A DNA stretch of 64,000 nucleotides from DATLGB01 sp964242305. GTDB taxonomy: Bacteria > Actinomycetota > Thermoleophilia > Solirubrobacterales > Solirubrobacteraceae. Where the stretch lies: contig CAXTBB010000013.1 in the NCBI GenBank assembly GCA_964242305.1, forward strand, positions 29,341 through 93,340, given 5' to 3'. The notes beneath the pieces are model-generated. The model saw only the letters and a list, made by a program, of their open reading frames with translations, was not told the DNA's origin and searched no databases. The stretch's first letter is position 1. Every line of letters starts with the position of its first letter. Positions 25,028 through 32,783 of this stretch are shown here, one piece after another. The position numbers and the translations under genes are program-made.

Positions 25028-25260
25028 GGGCCAGGACTGAACGATCACATCACGCCTGGGCGCTCTGACAGCGGTTCGACCACCCGCCCAAGAGCTGTCT
25101 GAGTTCGAACGTCGTCCCGGCTTCTCCGCTGATCTGCGCGGCATCGTGTTTGCGCATTCGCGACTGGGTCAGCGGGGACCTCAAGGTCACTGGCTTCAAT
25201 CCCTGCGACGATGCTGGCGTCTTCTGCGAATAAATCCGCAGACCGCACAAGGGGCTCGCG

Positions 25261-25280
25261 ACCCGACCCGACCCGACCCG
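25261..25280. repeat. Short tandem repeat (ACCCG)4
   Basis: Four perfect ACCCG units lie in the 307-base space between the Z1 gene and the gene at 25335. No gene is supported in 25028-25334; weak six-frame candidates there lack recognisable motifs. Confidence 0.7.
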
Positions 25281-25334
25281 AGCTCGGCAGGCAGGTCCCG
25301 TTCGGCGGAACCCCGTCTACGGGAATGGTCGTGG

Positions 25335-25607
25335 CTATCGGCCCGCCTCGGGATCGAGCGGGAGCATGTCGCGCAGGGTGCGGACATCAGCCTGTTCTTG
25401 CAAGCTCAAGCGTTGTTCGAGTGCTAACCGGGCTGCCAGTCGAGCTGCCGCCCGCTCGTAACGATCATCGGCCTTCTCCGCCAGCAGCACGCAGAAGTCG
25501 AGCGCATCGTCCAAGGGCAGCACACCAGTCAGCTGGCGCGGCATTATCGGCCACTGGACGTTGCGGCCACGCATGGCCAGACGGAAGCGCTGCAGTGGTT
25601 CGGACAC
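25335..25607 (-). CDS. Small helical hypothetical protein
   Basis: A 90-aa protein, GTG start, divergent from the second recombinase. The sequence FRLAMRGRNVQWPIMPRQLT followed by LPLDDALDFCVLLAEKADDR and a long helix rich in Ala/Arg (YERAAARLAARLALEQRLS) looks like genuine coding sequence and recalls small helical actinobacterial proteins of unknown function. No catalytic motif or signal is seen. It lies 94 bases from the recombinase start, so a shared divergent promoter is possible. Confidence 0.6.
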   Translation of the reverse strand: MSEPLQRFRLAMRGRNVQWPIMPRQLTGVLPLDDALDFCVLLAEKADDRYERAAARLAARLALEQRLSLQEQADVRTLRDMLPLDPEAGR

Positions 25608-25700
25608 GAACGCATGTTCGTACGGCGGTCAAGCGGCGCTGGTTTGCCGGTGCTGCGGAATGAGGGGTCCGGTCGAAGCCTCCCATGCCGTCTAAGGGGC

Positions 25701-27512
25701 ATGCTCATAGATGCCTACATCCGCGTCTCCCAAGTCGGCGGACGCTCCGGCCCGAAGTTCATCTCGCCCTCCTTGCAGCTGGAGCGCATCACGCGCTGGG
25801 CGCATCTGCATGGAGCGACCATCGCCACAGTCCATGAAGAGCTCGACCAGTCTGGAGCCCGGGCGGATCGGCCGTTGCTGCTGGCTGCGCTGGAGCGCGT
25901 TGAGTCCGGTGAGACCGAGGGAATCGTCGTGGCCCGCATGGATCGCTTCGGCCGCTCGCTGCTCGACAGCCTGGCCGCGATCGAGCGCATCGACAAAGCT
26001 GGTGGCACCTTTGCCAGCGTCGACGACGGCCTGGATCTCACAACCGACACCGGCCGACTCGTGCTGCGCATCATGCTGTCGCTGGCTGAATGGGAGCTCG
26101 ACCGCATCCGCCGCAATTGGCGCGACAGTCGACGCCGTGCCGTCGAGCGGGGCATCCACGTCGCCAGCAATCCGCCGACAGGCTACAAGAAGGGCTCAGA
26201 CGGTCGGCTCGTCCCCGACCCGCTCCGGGCCAAATGGATCACCCAGGCCTTTCACCGCCGGGCTGACGGCGAGAGCTACCGCGACGTGGCTCTGTGGCTT
26301 GAGGCGAATCATGTGCCCACGGCTACCGGTTCACCTTCCTGGTGCCATACCGGGCTGCTCAACATTCTCCGCAACCGCGTATACCTCGGCGAAGCCCGCC
26401 ACGGGGAGTTCGTTCGACCTGAATCGCACCCGCCGCTGATAGATCCGGGCACCTTTTACCGAGCGCAGAATCCGCTGCTGCCGACCCGCGGGCATATTCG
26501 GCGTCACGAGCTGCTGACCGGCCTGGTGCGGTGCGCCTCCTGCCGCATGAGTCTCTACACCTCGACGGCAGTCAAAGGCACGACTTCGTATAGCTGCAAG
26601 CCAGATCATGCCGCCGGCCGCTGTCCGGCCACGGCGCATGTCAAGGGCGAGACGTTGGAAGCATTTGTTCAAGCCGAGATGAGGCGACGCCTATCGCGCT
26701 CCGCCCGACCGGCCGCCGCGGCGCTGAAACTGGCCAAGCACAAGCACGACCAGGCGAAGGCGGCCCTGGCGCGCTACCGCGACAACCACCGGGTGGAGGC
26801 GACGCTGGGGCCAGAGCGGTTCGCCGCCGGCATCCAAAGCCGGATGTTCGTGCTGGAGAGGGCCGGACTTGAGCTGGCCGCCGTCGAGCGGAGGGAACGG
26901 CAGTCCAGGCCTGACCGACGCACGTGGGACGCCATGACCAAGGCTGAGCGCCGGGTAGTGCTGCGCGAGGAGATCGATTGCATCTTCGTGGCCCGCGCTA
27001 GCCGCGTACCTATCGCGGACCGGGTCTTCATCTGCTGGAGGGGCGAAGCGCCGCTGGATCTACCGCGCCGTGGACGGATCGCTCAGCCCCTCAGGGCTTT
27101 CGACCCGGATAGCTGTCAGGGCGGAGCGGCTCGCCGGGCTCGACCAGCGGCCTTCGACCGCTGGACCGAGGACCGGCTGAGAGGGGAGCTTCAGGCACTT
27201 CTCGCAGGCGCCGTGCTGTTTCCGGGCATCGAGTGGTTCCGTGAGCAGGGACAGTTCCCGCTTTATCACCAGGTCCAGCTCCAAGGTGGACCGAAGCGCT
27301 GGGCGGGGGAGTTGAATCTCCCTCTCCGAATGGCCCGAGCCCGCTGTGCTTGGAACGACGAGCTGATCGAGGCCGAGCTCGCCGAGCTACTGCAGGGCCG
27401 GGGCACCATGCCGACCTGCACCGAGCTGCGCCGCATCGGGCGCGGTGCGCTATGGGGCGCGATGCAGCGGCATCACGGAGTGGGGTATTGGTGCCGGCAA
27501 TTCGATGTCTGA
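25701..27512 (+). CDS. Second large serine recombinase with C-terminal repeat extension
   Basis: A 603-aa recombinase. The resolvase domain begins AYIRVSQVGG (nucleophile probably Ser10), followed by VARMDRFGRSLLD and ELDRIRRNW. The recombinase domain lies near 155-270, and a zinc ribbon (CASCRMSL, then two more Cys) near 280-310. The end is unusual: after residue about 480 two units of about 60 residues appear, each beginning with W-(T/N)-(E/D)-(D/E)-x-L and containing EL-x2-LL-x-G. AAGGGG lies just before the ATG. It may have inserted a second element or moved cargo; an independent target is not evident. Confidence 0.9.
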   Translation: MLIDAYIRVSQVGGRSGPKFISPSLQLERITRWAHLHGATIATVHEELDQSGARADRPLLLAALERVESGETEGIVVARMDRFGRSLLDSLAAIERIDKAGGTFASVDDGLDLTTDTGRLVLRIMLSLAEWELDRIRRNWRDSRRRAVERGIHVASNPPTGYKKGSDGRLVPDPLRAKWITQAFHRRADGESYRDVALWLEANHVPTATGSPSWCHTGLLNILRNRVYLGEARHGEFVRPESHPPLIDPGTFYRAQNPLLPTRGHIRRHELLTGLVRCASCRMSLYTSTAVKGTTSYSCKPDHAAGRCPATAHVKGETLEAFVQAEMRRRLSRSARPAAAALKLAKHKHDQAKAALARYRDNHRVEATLGPERFAAGIQSRMFVLERAGLELAAVERRERQSRPDRRTWDAMTKAERRVVLREEIDCIFVARASRVPIADRVFICWRGEAPLDLPRRGRIAQPLRAFDPDSCQGGAARRARPAAFDRWTEDRLRGELQALLAGAVLFPGIEWFREQGQFPLYHQVQLQGGPKRWAGELNLPLRMARARCAWNDELIEAELAELLQGRGTMPTCTELRRIGRGALWGAMQRHHGVGYWCRQFDV

Positions 27513-27702
27513 GGCCGACCCAGTCGCCGAGAATCACGGTCAGGATGCGGATCCCCACGCTGAATCGCCGAGTCGTCGCCCGGACAGGGTCAAGCCCTAA
27601 AGCGAGGCCAGTCCCAAATCAGGCCGCCAAAAGTTTTCGGTGTCTCGTGGCGTTACGTCAGCGAGTGGCCGATCACCGGCTCTCAAAGAGAGGAGACATT
27701 CG

Positions 27703-30180
27703 ATGGTCCGGTCGGTCAAAAACGCAATCGCCCTCCTCGTGGTGATTGCCGGCTCAGTGCTCGGTTCCGCGATGGCCATCGCGGATACGACTTCGCCACC
27801 CCCAGGTGCAGCATCGGTAGTCGACATGAGCGATCCGCGGTACGCAGACGCGATTGCACTGGCTGACGCTCGAACTCGCGCCGAGCAGCGAGCGTTCAAC
27901 AGCGCGGCTGCAGGTGAGCAGCGCCAAGACGCGCAGGAGGAGTTTTCGGATCTTTCAGACTCGGCAGCAGTCAGGCTCGCCCGGGAGACATTTCCCGAAT
28001 CGCTAACTGGTCCGACGGAGGCGGCTGAGGACGCGCTGTCGCGCGGTATCACGATAGCCGATTACACCAGTGAGAACACAGCTCAGCTCGTTACTGCGAC
28101 CGGAAATCCCGCCGGCATCCTGGAGTCAACCACGCCGTTGACAACAGACGCGTCGGCAGACACGGGTATCGACCTGTCGCTCGGGCGATCCGGCAACCAC
28201 TGGCAGCCAGAGGCGCCGCGAGTTGACGTCACGCTGCCCAATGACGTGAGCGATCCGGCAACTGTCGGAAATGCTGGAATCGCCGTGCAGCCAGCAGGCG
28301 CAGACCCAACCAAGGCCGAAGATCACGCCGACCGGTTGCTGTATCCGTCAATCGATACCGACACGGACTACATCCTGCAACCGACCGAGCAAGGGGTAGA
28401 GTCGATGTGGCAGCTGCGCAGCATCGACAGCCCAACGAGCCTGCGATTGCATTACACCCTCCCTGATGGGGCCGCTCTCGTGCGGCGAGTGCAGCCAGGC
28501 GGCGCCGATCAGGTCGCGATCGTAAGCGGAGACGTCACGATCGGAATGATTCAACCGGTGGTCGCCACCGATGCCGCACACCGCCCCGTGACGGCTTCAA
28601 TGCACGTTGACGGTGATGACGTGGTGGTCTCGGTCGATCACCGAGGCGACGATGTACAACACCCGGTACTGGTCGACCCGCCTACGGAGAGCTGGACCGG
28701 AGCAGAGTTCAATGGTAACAACTCCACCGAGTGTGGCACCACTTCGAACGGCGGAAAGTGGCTAGTCGAGAGTGGAAACAACTCCGTCTACTACGCGGTC
28801 TGCAACAACGGCGCCAACGGCTTGACCGCAGGCAGCTTCAGCGGCGTAAGGTATCCGCAGTCGGGGAGCGCCAACAATTCGTACCTCAACTTTTCTTACT
28901 CAGCGCGTCCCAACACCTACATTTCGGATGTCACCTGGGCCAACTGGCAGGTCACGAACGCTAATGGCGCCGGACATAGCTACGTTGGGCTTTATAACAA
29001 GAACCCTGGCTATTGGCAGGCCGGATATTCGGCTACCAACGGAGCGTACGAGAACCCAAATGCCGCCATCAACGACTACAGTAGCAACAGGTCACCCACA
29101 ACAACTGTAACGCACACAAGCGAGGCTAACGAGAACAAGGCGATACTCGGATACAACTTTCCGGCACCAGCAATCAGTACCGGCATGTACAACGCCGTAG
29201 GAACGGTCGCGATGTGGATAGCCGACGGCCAGCCGCCTGGCGCACCGACAATTGTCAGCGATTCGCCGGCGCCCAATAACATCACCGTCGGAGCAAACGG
29301 TACGGACAAATACTACGCCTGGGATAGCGTCAGAGCTGTGCCTCGACTTTCCGTACGTCCGGGAAACGACATCGGACTTGGCATTGCCAACGTAGCAGTT
29401 ATCAAGGATGATGGTACCCCGATCTGGGGGCCATATTGGTTCGATACTACCGGCAACGAAAATTCAACCCATTGCACGGGAACAAGAGCCAACGCATGTC
29501 CGACTGCTGCGAATCCAACTGCTATGCACGCATTTTACAATCTAACTCCGGGCGCAGACAACACTGGCCGGGTGGTAACTACCGACGCTGGCGGCCGATA
29601 TACGTTCGGCACGCGCGTTCATGTAATCGACGATGGATACGGATGCGAGCCGGGAGATGTTTGTGAACTGCCCGCCAATGATGCCGATGGGTCCGCAATC
29701 GGAAATATCAGCGGGCAGTACTGCCAGTCTGAAGCCGAGTGTACCTCGACCCGCGATCCACACACATATGCCACCGGCAAGTGCAGCGGATGGTTTCGCG
29801 GCAAGCCCGGAGTACCGCTGGCCGTAAAGTTCAAGCGTCACTCGAACGGCAGGCTCTACTGGGACGCATTTCTAACTAGTAGTGCTCGCGCTCAATTTGG
29901 CACTCCTGTCTTGGTAGGCATGCCGTATGCGTCAATTGATGGAGCAGCGATCAACCCTCCATACCAGGACCACCTCGAGCCGTTTACCTACGATTTTCAT
30001 GCGAGTTTGAAGAAGTACCAGTTCTTCGGCGGCGGCGGCGGAACGATCGCGACGGGGCAATACCTAAGTATGCTCTGGCTGCTATATTCCGACCAGGTGC
30101 AAGGTAACGAAGGAAAAAGGACAATCGGCAATACGCACATCGGTTGCTACATACCGGACCTACCCGCAAATGGACGGTGA
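27703..30180 (+). CDS. Large secreted protein of unknown function
   Basis: An 825-aa exported protein. The ATG is preceded by AGAGGAG at a good distance. The signal peptide is MVRSVKNAIALLVVIAGSVL with cleavage likely after AMAIADT. Residues 30-340 form a domain ending HPVLVDPPTESW, a landmark I associate with large secreted proteins of Thermoleophilia. A Thr/Asn/Tyr-rich beta region follows (NNSTECGTTSNGG, VSDVTWANWQ-like). A cysteine-containing C-terminal third includes YCQSEAECTSTRD and KCSGWFRGKPG. Low GC suggests acquisition. It overlaps the next small gene by 11 bases. Adhesin or wall protein is only a guess. Confidence 0.8.
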   Translation: MVRSVKNAIALLVVIAGSVLGSAMAIADTTSPPPGAASVVDMSDPRYADAIALADARTRAEQRAFNSAAAGEQRQDAQEEFSDLSDSAAVRLARETFPESLTGPTEAAEDALSRGITIADYTSENTAQLVTATGNPAGILESTTPLTTDASADTGIDLSLGRSGNHWQPEAPRVDVTLPNDVSDPATVGNAGIAVQPAGADPTKAEDHADRLLYPSIDTDTDYILQPTEQGVESMWQLRSIDSPTSLRLHYTLPDGAALVRRVQPGGADQVAIVSGDVTIGMIQPVVATDAAHRPVTASMHVDGDDVVVSVDHRGDDVQHPVLVDPPTESWTGAEFNGNNSTECGTTSNGGKWLVESGNNSVYYAVCNNGANGLTAGSFSGVRYPQSGSANNSYLNFSYSARPNTYISDVTWANWQVTNANGAGHSYVGLYNKNPGYWQAGYSATNGAYENPNAAINDYSSNRSPTTTVTHTSEANENKAILGYNFPAPAISTGMYNAVGTVAMWIADGQPPGAPTIVSDSPAPNNITVGANGTDKYYAWDSVRAVPRLSVRPGNDIGLGIANVAVIKDDGTPIWGPYWFDTTGNENSTHCTGTRANACPTAANPTAMHAFYNLTPGADNTGRVVTTDAGGRYTFGTRVHVIDDGYGCEPGDVCELPANDADGSAIGNISGQYCQSEAECTSTRDPHTYATGKCSGWFRGKPGVPLAVKFKRHSNGRLYWDAFLTSSARAQFGTPVLVGMPYASIDGAAINPPYQDHLEPFTYDFHASLKKYQFFGGGGGTIATGQYLSMLWLLYSDQVQGNEGKRTIGNTHIGCYIPDLPANGR

Positions 30181-30484
30181 GGGCGACTGGATCGACCCCG
30201 TATTCGGGGATCGACACTTGGGCTTGTCGCCGCGACTCCGCTCGCGACTCGACGAGCTATACCTCGGTCGGACCGCAGGCTCAACGCGTGACCGCGTCTA
30301 TGAGATTGCGAATGCTCTGTCTGCCGTGAACTCGTTGCGAGAACGCGATCAGGCTGACCCTTTTCTTGGAACGGCCATTAGGCTTGGCCGGGCCAGGGGC
30401 TGCTCCGTTTCGGACCTGAGCCTTGCCGCGTGCCTTGATGCGGAGACTATAGAGTTGATCCTCGCGCCAGACGATTCAAGGTAA
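30170..30484 (+). CDS. Small hypothetical protein coupled to the secreted protein gene
   Basis: A 104-aa, mainly helical protein lacking a signal peptide (LSPRLRSRLDELYLGRTAGS, ALSAVNSLRERDQADPF, then LSLAACLDAETIELIL). The ATG lies inside the end of the secreted-protein gene (11-base overlap). The protein could be cytosolic and might act on expression or export of the big protein, or be an unrelated passenger. I do not recognise the family. Confidence 0.65.
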   Translation: MDGEGDWIDPVFGDRHLGLSPRLRSRLDELYLGRTAGSTRDRVYEIANALSAVNSLRERDQADPFLGTAIRLGRARGCSVSDLSLAACLDAETIELILAPDDSR

Positions 30485-30490
30485 CGGTCG

Positions 30491-30904
30491 ATGCGGAGAC
30501 TCTTTAGCTCATTCGCAGCTATTGCGCTGGGCGTCGGCGCGACGGTTCTAATCACACTTGGCGTTGTAGCCTCGGGTTCGGGCGTCCCGCTGCGGCCCTC
30601 ACGCGCTGTGTTTACCGGCGGCGCGGTGACGATGCAAGGCCCGCTCAGGGCAGTGCGGCGACGACGCATTTTCTTGCGCGGCCAAGTTAGTAGGCCTCAT
30701 GTGCCGGGTGGCTGGCAAGCCAGGCTCGAGAGAAGACGCGGACGCTACTGGATCTTTAGCGGCGGGTCGGCAGTGGATCGCGACGGCACCTTTCGGATTC
30801 ACCACTATTTTCCAGGCGGGAAGCAATCCTATCGAGCCCGAGTTATTTCGCGACGTGGCCGCACCGTCGCGCTTTCGGCGGCCATCATCGTGCATGAGCG
30901 ATGA
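30491..30904 (+). CDS. Small secreted or membrane-anchored protein
   Basis: A 137-aa protein with an N-terminal hydrophobic helix (FSSFAAIALGVGATVLITLG) that is a signal peptide or anchor. The beta-rich, very basic remainder contains GQVSRPHVPGGWQARLERRR and FRIHHYFPGGKQSYRARVIS, reminiscent of Ig-like extracellular units of actinobacteria. It starts 6 bases after the previous gene, so the three genes from 27703 form a transcription unit. The function is unknown. Confidence 0.65.
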   Translation: MRRLFSSFAAIALGVGATVLITLGVVASGSGVPLRPSRAVFTGGAVTMQGPLRAVRRRRIFLRGQVSRPHVPGGWQARLERRRGRYWIFSGGSAVDRDGTFRIHHYFPGGKQSYRARVISRRGRTVALSAAIIVHER

Positions 30905-31100
30905 TGCTGTGTTTCTTCGTGCGTCATAACCATGCTCCGGGTGCCGGGCGGGCCGATCAGGGTGAGGATCGTGCGGGTCTTGTTGTCGGCCTCGATGCCG
31001 CGCTCCGTGCGCAGCTTGGCGACCGCGATCGACTCGGCGATGCGCCTTAATTTTGAGCTGGAACTTGGAGTGCGCCATGAGGCCGAGCATCACCTCATGC

Positions 31101-31131
31101 CCGGCCAGACAGCTATTTCTGTACCGGCCGG
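31101..31131. repeat. Inverted repeat in the otherwise empty stretch 30905-31219
   Basis: CCGGCC-AG-ACAG-CTATTT-CTGT-AC-CGGCCGG can fold into a long imperfect hairpin. The surrounding 300 bases contain only a decayed-looking fragment: on the minus strand the 31046-30940 stretch can be read as an IEADNKTRTILTLIGPPGT-like segment that resembles a truncated P-loop start. I support no gene here. The repeat could be a terminator for the 27703-30904 unit or an old recombination site. Confidence 0.4.
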
Positions 31132-31219
31132 CTGTAGGCGGTAACGAAGCCCGCGGCTACCTTCAAGCTGGCGCAGCACTACTTTGCCTACATCGGCAGC
31201 AGACCGGCGATCCCTCGAC

Positions 31220-31783
31220 TTAGGAGCACAAGCAGCCAGTGCCAGCGGGGGCAGCAGACCAGCTCCGTATCCGTGGTATCCGTCCCAAGCAGATAGATGA
31301 AGACAAGCTCGCTTCGGTCTTCACGTTGCTGGCGAAAGAGCTCGCCGCTGAAGATCCATCCTGCCGCGCAGGCGAAAGATGTGAAGAAGCTAGGTCGGTA
31401 CGAGCCGCTCGCGCTGCCAACGCATACTCCCCCGGTCCCGTCTGCACAATCACTCCCGCCCGGGCCTGCCGACTCCGTCGAACTACATGCATCACGGTCG
31501 CATGAGCAACCGGCTTATCGCAGCGTTCTCGGATACGTGCGACGAGCGCTCCGACTGCCATTGGTCCACCAGCTTCGGCCAGGACACGTAAAACGAGATC
31601 GGCCGCCCAACCCGCCCGGCGAGCAGGAGCCTTGATCGGCGACCTTGAACTAGGCCCAGATAGGACCTTGTCGAGGCGCAAACCTAGGCGTTGCCGCATC
31701 GTTGACCCTGTTGGCTCAAGCAAGACATCGATCAAAGCCTCAATCTGGGCTTCAGGGTTTGCTTGACGTTCACTCTCCTGCAC
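31220..31783 (-). CDS. Winged-helix hypothetical protein, possibly decayed
   Basis: A 187-aa frame starting at GTG 31783. Residues about 15-45 (AQIEALIDVLLEPTGSTM) and a clear winged helix (LVLRVLAEAGGPMAVGALVA through VIVQTGPGEYALA, residues 65-130) look coding. The last 45 residues run antisense over the small gene at 31239-31505 and look non-functional, so the true gene may be frameshifted near 31400. The start codon lies inside the palindrome proposed as the TetR operator. The function is unknown; such wHTH domains occur in mobile elements. Confidence 0.5.
   Translation of the reverse strand: MQESERQANPEAQIEALIDVLLEPTGSTMRQRLGLRLDKVLSGPSSRSPIKAPARRAGWAADLVLRVLAEAGGPMAVGALVARIRERCDKPVAHATVMHVVRRSRQARAGVIVQTGPGEYALAARAARTDLASSHLSPARQDGSSAASSFASNVKTEASLSSSICLGRIPRIRSWSAAPAGTGCLCS
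31239..31505 (+). CDS. Second copy of the KQIDEDKLA small protein
   Basis: An 88-aa frame starting at GTG. Residues 9-29 (LRIRGIRPKQIDEDKLASVF) match the 51-aa protein at 12356-12511 almost residue for residue through LLAKELAAED. After that the sequence becomes Cys/Arg-rich and may be read-through of a damaged end. It overlaps the wHTH frame on the opposite strand. The copy shows that this right-end segment derives from an element related to the left arm. Confidence 0.55.
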   Translation: MPAGAADQLRIRGIRPKQIDEDKLASVFTLLAKELAAEDPSCRAGERCEEARSVRAARAANAYSPGPVCTITPARACRLRRTTCITVA

Positions 31784-31791
31784 TGCAGGAG
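31775..31791. promoter_or_regulatory. Candidate TetR operator
   Basis: CTCCTGCA-C-TGCAGGAG is a perfect 8-1-8 inverted repeat that ends 13 bases before the ATG of the TetR gene. Its size and position fit an autoregulatory TetR operator. A TTGACG sequence lies at 31763-31768 just upstream. Confidence 0.7.
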
Positions 31792-31804
31792 TACTCTCCG
31801 TGGC

Positions 31805-32398
31805 ATGGCGGTCAGGGGGGACCGGCGTCGGCGCAGGCGTACGCCTGAGGCAGCGCAGCAGGAGATCGTGGCGGCAGCCGAGGGACTGCTGCGCGAGCGG
31901 CCGTTCCGGGAGGTGACGGTCGACGAGGTGATGCGGCGAACGGGGCTTTCGCGGCCGTCGTTCTACGTCTACTTCAAGGACCGGCACGAGCTGGTGCTGC
32001 GGGTGGTCGGCCATCTCCAGTCGGAGCTGATGGAGGTGGCCAGGGAGTGGTTCGAGTCGACCGGGTCCGGGCCGGAGACCCTACGGAAGGTCATCAGTGA
32101 TTTCGTCAGCGTGTACCGGAAGCACAGCGCGGTGCTGCGGGCGCTGGCCGACGCGGCCTCGGACGACCCCGAGGTCGAGGCGGTCTACGGTCAGCTGATC
32201 GAGACGTTCATCGACATCACGACGGAGCGGATCACCGATGAGGCGAAGGCCGACCCGCGGGAGACGGCGAAGGCGCTCGTGTGGATGACGGAGCGCTACC
32301 TCTACCACGCAGGGGGGCCGTCCGGCGGCGTGCCGCCCGCGACGGCGTGGGAGACGCTCGCCCTGATCTGGACGCGGACCGTCTACCCGACGTCCTGA
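31805..32398 (+). CDS. TetR/AcrR-family transcriptional regulator
   Basis: A 197-aa regulator. After a basic start (GDRRRRRRTPEAAQQEIVAA), the HTH reads VDEVMRRTGLSRPSFYVYFK at residues 36-60, and the rest is helical, as expected of a ligand-binding dimerisation domain. The ATG at 31805 follows the palindrome at 31775-31791, so autoregulation is likely. It has chromosomal GC content and marks the end of the island. Its 3' end overlaps the convergent gene by 16 bases. Regulated targets are unknown; similar repressors often control fatty-acid or efflux genes. Confidence 0.9.
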   Translation: MAVRGDRRRRRRTPEAAQQEIVAAAEGLLRERPFREVTVDEVMRRTGLSRPSFYVYFKDRHELVLRVVGHLQSELMEVAREWFESTGSGPETLRKVISDFVSVYRKHSAVLRALADAASDDPEVEAVYGQLIETFIDITTERITDEAKADPRETAKALVWMTERYLYHAGGPSGGVPPATAWETLALIWTRTVYPTS

Positions 32399-32760
32399 CC
32401 GAGGAGCCACGCGCCGACGGCGGCGGCGCCTCCGGCCACGGCGACGGTCCCCAGCACCGCGCCCGTGGGCAGCTCGCCAGCGTTGCGCAGGGTGGCGAGG
32501 AGGTCGAAGGAGTCAGCGGCGGCGCTCGCCACGAGCCACGGCTTGGCGCTGTCGCCGCCCGCGTTGAGCGCGGCGAGCACGCCGGCGCCGATCACGAGGT
32601 CGCGACCGCCGAGGCCCATCGCCATCACGCGTGCGCCGAGCCGGCTGCCCTCCGACTCTCCCACCCAGTGGCGAGTGACGAGCGTCGGGGACGCGAACAG
32701 GGCGGCGCCGATGGCGACGCGGCCGCCGGCGACGAGCTGGGCAAGCAGGCGAGGGTTCAT
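32383..32760 (-). CDS. Small integral membrane protein
   Basis: A 125-aa protein with about four hydrophobic helices (LVAGGRVAIGAALFASPTLV, RDLVIGAGVLAALNAGG, KPWLVASAAADSFDLLATL, AVLGTVAVAGGAAAVGAWLL). It resembles the small four-helix DUF4267-type proteins common in actinomycetes, but I cannot confirm that. It is divergent from the hydrolase at 32784 and convergent with the TetR gene. The function is unknown. Confidence 0.75.
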   Translation of the reverse strand: MNPRLLAQLVAGGRVAIGAALFASPTLVTRHWVGESEGSRLGARVMAMGLGGRDLVIGAGVLAALNAGGDSAKPWLVASAAADSFDLLATLRNAGELPTGAVLGTVAVAGGAAAVGAWLLGQDVG

Positions 32761-32783
32761 GGACGCAATCGTATGCTCGCGCG

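Larger units (their letters stand above)
4409..31760. mobile_element. Composite genomic island at tRNA-Lys (probable integrative mobilizable element with defence cargo)
   Basis: The block is visibly poorer in GC than both flanks and carries a recombinase overlapping a tRNA 3' end, a repressor/protease switch, a VirD4-type coupling protein, a replication-relaxation protein, a DNA-modification defence locus and a second serine recombinase. GC-rich chromosomal genes resume at the TetR gene at 31805. I could not find a copy of the tRNA-Lys 3' end on the right, so the right boundary is approximate. No VirB4, VirB6 or FtsK-type TraB gene is visible, so self-transfer is unlikely. Two recombinases and a duplicated small gene suggest two elements merged. 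Confidence 0.8.

Noticed and set aside
25028..25334. Several short frames between the Z1 gene and the small helical gene
   Set aside because: None has a ribosome site, motif or convincing codon use; only the (ACCCG)4 repeat is clear.
30919..31046. P-loop-like segment (LTLIGPPGT) on the minus strand
   Set aside because: Too short, without Lys after GxxG-type loop and without start or stop context; could be chance or a remnant, and no gene can be supported.
4409..31760. CRISPR array or insertion sequence
   Set aside because: No spaced direct repeats and no transposase-type gene with terminal inverted repeats were seen in the island.
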